From: CAYMRB01 sp964392615
GTDB taxonomy: Bacteria; Planctomycetota; UBA8108
Direction: 5' to 3'
Assembly: GCA_964392615.1 (NCBI GenBank)
Contig: CAYMRB010000079.1
Location: 1 to 27,641, forward strand
DNA length: 27,641 nucleotides
Below, in pieces: positions 25,118-27,641 of the stretch; the first letter of the stretch is position 1; each line of letters starts with the position of its first letter. Under the pieces are notes generated by a model, which worked only from the letters and a program-made list of their open reading frames with translations, had not been told where the DNA came from and ran no database searches. The position numbers and the translations under genes are program-made.

Positions 25118-26506
25118 TCAGTCCGAGACGCCCAGGCGCCCCACCTCGACGGACAGCGTCTCGTCGTCGGCTGCGGTGAGCGCGCCGCCGGACGCGATGG
25201 TGAAGCTCTCGACCGACTTCCCGGCGCCGCTTCCGACGACGACGACATCGCCCACCGCGACAGCCGTGTGCGTCGTCCCCTTGGCCGTATACGGCGACGC
25301 GGTGTCCTGGGTCGCGATGCCGAGGACATCAAGCGCCATGGACGCGAAGCTCCCGACGCTCTGAGTCGCGACGAAGAGGCGGTCCGCCGCCGGCGTGGCC
25401 GCGATGGCGAGCGCCTGCGATCCGGTGAACGTGAACGGCGCGCCGGCGATCGCCGTGAGGCTTCCGTCCGTCCCGATGTTGAAGCCCGCGAGCGTCGCCG
25501 CGCCCCAATTCGCGGCGTAGAGACGCGTTCCGACCCGGGCGAGAGCCACGGGCGACGCGAGGCCGCCGGTCTTGATCGGCGAGTGCGCGTGGACCTCGAG
25601 GTTGCCGTTCGCCCCGATGTCGAACACCAGGATCGCGCCGTCGTTCTCGCTGGCGACATAGAGTCGCCCGGAGCGCGCGACCATCGTGCGGCAATGCGCG
25701 GCGGCGACGCCGGAGCTCGCGGTCAGCGTCAGCGCGCCGGTGTCGGAGTCTATGTCGAAGACCGAGATCGTCGCGCTGCCGATATTCGCGACGAACAGAT
25801 AGTTGCCGTCCGTCGCCAGGTACTTGCCGCCGGTGCCGTCGGTCGCGAACGGCGACGAATCGATCGACGTCAGCTTCGGCGTGCTCTCGTCGAGCGCGAG
25901 CACCGAGACGTCGTTCGAGTCGCGATTGGCGACGAAGAAGCGATCGTCGTGAAAGAGCACGTCCCACGGCCGCTGACCGCCCGAGTTGACCGTCTGGACC
26001 GCCATCAGGTCGCCATCGTTCGCATCGAGCCGGTACAGGCTCAACTGTGCCGCCTGGACATCGCGAGAGACGACGAGAAAGCGCCCGTTGTGCAGGGCGA
26101 AATCCTCCGTCGCATCGTTCTTGCCGCCGTCGGAGGAGATGCGAATCCTCGCGTCCTCGATGCGCGCATCGCCGAGATCGGCCGCGGAGTCCCAGACGAA
26201 GGCGTGCGACGTTCCCGTCGGCGAGACCGTGAGGCTCGACGTGCCGACGCTCGCGGCGGCGGCGGTTGCCGGCAGGAACGTCGCGCCGCCGTCGGCGCTG
26301 TAGCGCACGGCGATGTCCGCGGTCGTCTCGTCGTCATCCGATAGCGTGAAGACGATACGGACGGCGCCCGTCTGAACGCCGGTCGGCGTGCTGACCGACA
26401 CGGATACGCCGCCGCCCGGGCCGAACAGATCGTCGCGCGAACAACCGATCAGCGACACGAGGAGGGCAGCCGACGCTATCTGTAGCGCCAGACGCGATAG
26501 GCTCAC
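25118..26506 (-). CDS. lactonase-like seven-bladed propeller lipoprotein
   Basis: This 462-residue protein starts with a lipoprotein signal peptide (SLSRLALQIASAALLVSLIGC, cysteine at 22), so it should be lipid-anchored. Residues about 35-150 form a beta-sandwich-like domain with VRYSADGGATFLP. From about 155 on there are repeated blades (FVANRDSNDVSVLALD, FVANIGSATISVFDID, YVASENDGAILVFDIG, YAANWGAATLAGFNIG) typical of the 6-phosphogluconolactonase-like/YVTN propeller group. Enzymatic lactonase activity is not implied. The GTG at 26506 has GAGG nine bases upstream and gives a standard signal peptide; a longer ATG start (26584) would bury the signal. It converges on the PD40 gene with 46 bases between stops. 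Confidence 0.82.
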   Translation of the reverse strand: MSLSRLALQIASAALLVSLIGCSRDDLFGPGGGVSVSVSTPTGVQTGAVRIVFTLSDDDETTADIAVRYSADGGATFLPATAAAASVGTSSLTVSPTGTSHAFVWDSAADLGDARIEDARIRISSDGGKNDATEDFALHNGRFLVVSRDVQAAQLSLYRLDANDGDLMAVQTVNSGGQRPWDVLFHDDRFFVANRDSNDVSVLALDESTPKLTSIDSSPFATDGTGGKYLATDGNYLFVANIGSATISVFDIDSDTGALTLTASSGVAAAHCRTMVARSGRLYVASENDGAILVFDIGANGNLEVHAHSPIKTGGLASPVALARVGTRLYAANWGAATLAGFNIGTDGSLTAIAGAPFTFTGSQALAIAATPAADRLFVATQSVGSFASMALDVLGIATQDTASPYTAKGTTHTAVAVGDVVVVGSGAGKSVESFTIASGGALTAADDETLSVEVGRLGVSD

Positions 26507-26656
26507 GGCAAGATGCCTCGAGATCCGGAGTCGTTCGTGAATCGCCCCGCAGCATTCCTGGCGCAGAGCCTCGAAGTATACCATCGGCCGGATGCACCGA
26601 TCTCCGGCCGGTAACCTGCCCCTTGATTCCTGAACCGCGCGGACCACACTGCCCGT
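26507..26656. promoter_or_regulatory. divergent intergenic region with small inverted repeat
   Basis: These 150 bases separate the lipoprotein gene from the helicase gene. CGGCCGG (26585-26591) and CCGGCCG (26604-26610) form a 7-bp inverted repeat 47 bases before the helicase start and could be an operator or hairpin. A TATACC at about 26577 is a weak -10 candidate. Confidence 0.35.
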
Positions 26657-27641
26657 ATGCACGAGACCGTCACCGCCCGACTGCGTAGCTTCCAGGACAA
26701 GCTGCTCGACCTGACGAAGCGGAACCGGCTGCTCAACTTCCGCGTCACGCGGGCGAGCACGGTGCACATCGTCGACGAGCTGCCGCCCGAGCTCTTCGAC
26801 CTCCTCGTCAGGCAGCGCCGCGCGCTCGGCTTCGTACCAGCGCCCTCGGACGACGACGCTTCGAGCAACGCGACGGGCCGAGAACGCGCCGCGAGCGCGG
26901 CGGCCGAGAACGAGCTCCCGTACGACGGCGTCGACGGCACGCCCGACTGCGTCCCCCTGCCGCCGGAAGGCGCCGCGCAGGACCGCGACGGCGCGGAGGG
27001 AGCTGACGACGAGGCCGCGTTCACGCGCGAGTTCCGACCGTACGCCGACGAGGTCGTGGCCGATCGCCACCGCGACCTCTTCCTGCAGACCGAGCTCGAC
27101 GAAGCGCGCCTCGACCACAACCTGCTGCGCGTCTACCAGCAATCGCGCAGCGCGCTCGAGGAGCAGGGCTACGCGACGCTCTTCCTCGCGCTCGGCGCGC
27201 TCGAGTGGTTCGATGCCGACGCGCCGCGCAAGCCGCTCCTCGCGCCGATCATCCTGCTGCCGGTCGAGCTCCGCCGCCGCTCGCCGCGCAGCCCGTTCCA
27301 CCTCCACCCGTCGGAGGACGATCCGGTCCTCAACCCGTCGCTCGTGATGAAGCTCGAACGCGAGTTCCACGCCGAGTTCGACGAATTGCCCGACGACGTC
27401 GAGGCCTGGGACGTCCAGGCGATTCTGGCGGACGTCGCCGCCAAGGCCGCCTCGCAGCCGGGCTGGCGCGTGCTGAACGACGTCTATCTCGGCCTCTTCT
27501 CGTTCACGAAATTCATCATGTACAAGGACCTCGAGACGTTCTCGAGGCTCTTCGCGGACAACCCGCTGATCCAGAAGCTCTGCGGGGCCGTGCCTACGTA
27601 CGACGACGACGCCGACACCGAGACCGACACCGACACCGACT
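26657..27641 (+). CDS. DUF4011-type helicase-family protein, N-terminal part only
   Basis: The frame starts at ATG 26657 and runs off the window without a stop after 328 codons. It opens with TARLRSFQDKLLDLTKRNRLLNFR (residues 6-29) and continues with VHIVDELPPELFDLL. This is the characteristic start of DUF4011 proteins, large superfamily 1 helicases that usually also carry a DUF3320 or Vsr-like nuclease domain; those parts lie beyond the window. Related proteins occur in antiphage loci, so defence is possible but unproven. Acidic low-complexity inserts are seen at about 76-125 and in the repetitive TETDTDTD tract at the window end. No good ribosome binding site precedes the ATG; the start is set by the domain. 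Confidence 0.8.
   Translation, partial: MHETVTARLRSFQDKLLDLTKRNRLLNFRVTRASTVHIVDELPPELFDLLVRQRRALGFVPAPSDDDASSNATGRERAASAAAENELPYDGVDGTPDCVPLPPEGAAQDRDGAEGADDEAAFTREFRPYADEVVADRHRDLFLQTELDEARLDHNLLRVYQQSRSALEEQGYATLFLALGALEWFDADAPRKPLLAPIILLPVELRRRSPRSPFHLHPSEDDPVLNPSLVMKLEREFHAEFDELPDDVEAWDVQAILADVAAKAASQPGWRVLNDVYLGLFSFTKFIMYKDLETFSRLFADNPLIQKLCGAVPTYDDDADTETDTDTD

Noticed and set aside
23521..25659. 712-codon minus-strand open frame across the PD40 gene
   Set aside because: It spans two real genes, is Arg/Ser-rich and has no domain; the plus-strand PD40 repeats are unmistakable.
1..27641. tRNA, rRNA or CRISPR arrays
   Set aside because: No cloverleaf with conserved TTC-loop bases, no rRNA segments and no regularly spaced direct repeats with unique spacers were seen.

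Overview
The window is 27.6 kb of GC-rich, densely coding bacterial DNA. The gene style (zinc-ribbon plus membrane-helix proteins, a TM2 protein, DUF3352-like and PD40/lactonase-type propellers, very large secreted multidomain proteins, frequent GTG starts) suggests Planctomycetota or a related environmental phylum. No rRNA or tRNA is present, so this placement is an inference.

Left part (1-11.3 kb): the arginine biosynthesis region. An N-acylornithine carbamoyltransferase gene (argF', 2226-3218) sits upstream of an unknown secreted protein gene. A double-TM2 membrane protein gene on the opposite strand separates it from a six-gene minus-strand operon, argB-argH-argG-(DUF1611-like P-loop gene)-argC-argD. 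The carbamoyltransferase carries Ala at the position that decides N-acetyl versus N-succinyl substrates, so the pathway may run on N-succinyl intermediates as in Bacteroides. No N-acylglutamate synthase and no N-acylcitrulline deacylase is visible. The uncharacterised P-loop protein inside the operon is the obvious candidate for an undescribed step.

Control region (11.1-11.55 kb): two promoters diverge from a 38-bp core. The leftward transcript has a short leader with a 5' hairpin and then an intrinsic terminator (9-bp stem, seven U) just before argB, which looks like an attenuator. The rightward transcript begins with about 160 nt that fold into a closed four-way structure (24-pair terminal stem and three internal hairpins) before fabI. 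This is a candidate structured RNA.

Middle part (12.3-23.3 kb): a minus-strand operon with tight or overlapping junctions. It comprises a membrane-anchored helical-repeat protein gene (broken by an 11-bp tandem duplication), a 2306-residue secreted protein, a cytoplasmic PQQ-like propeller protein and a secreted transglutaminase-like protein. The giant protein has a signal peptide, an N-terminal propeller, a Gly/Asp linker, Ig-like and LamG-like domains, a hydrophobic pretoxin-like segment and a C-terminal PD-(D/E)XK nuclease-like domain, so it has the build of a polymorphic toxin. An orphan copy of the last 53 codons of its homologous end lies 2.9 kb downstream, beside a 32-bp inverted-repeat element.

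Right part (23.6-27.6 kb): a secreted PD40-type propeller protein, a convergent lactonase-like lipoprotein, and the first 328 codons of a DUF4011-type helicase, a family found in some antiphage loci, cut by the window edge.
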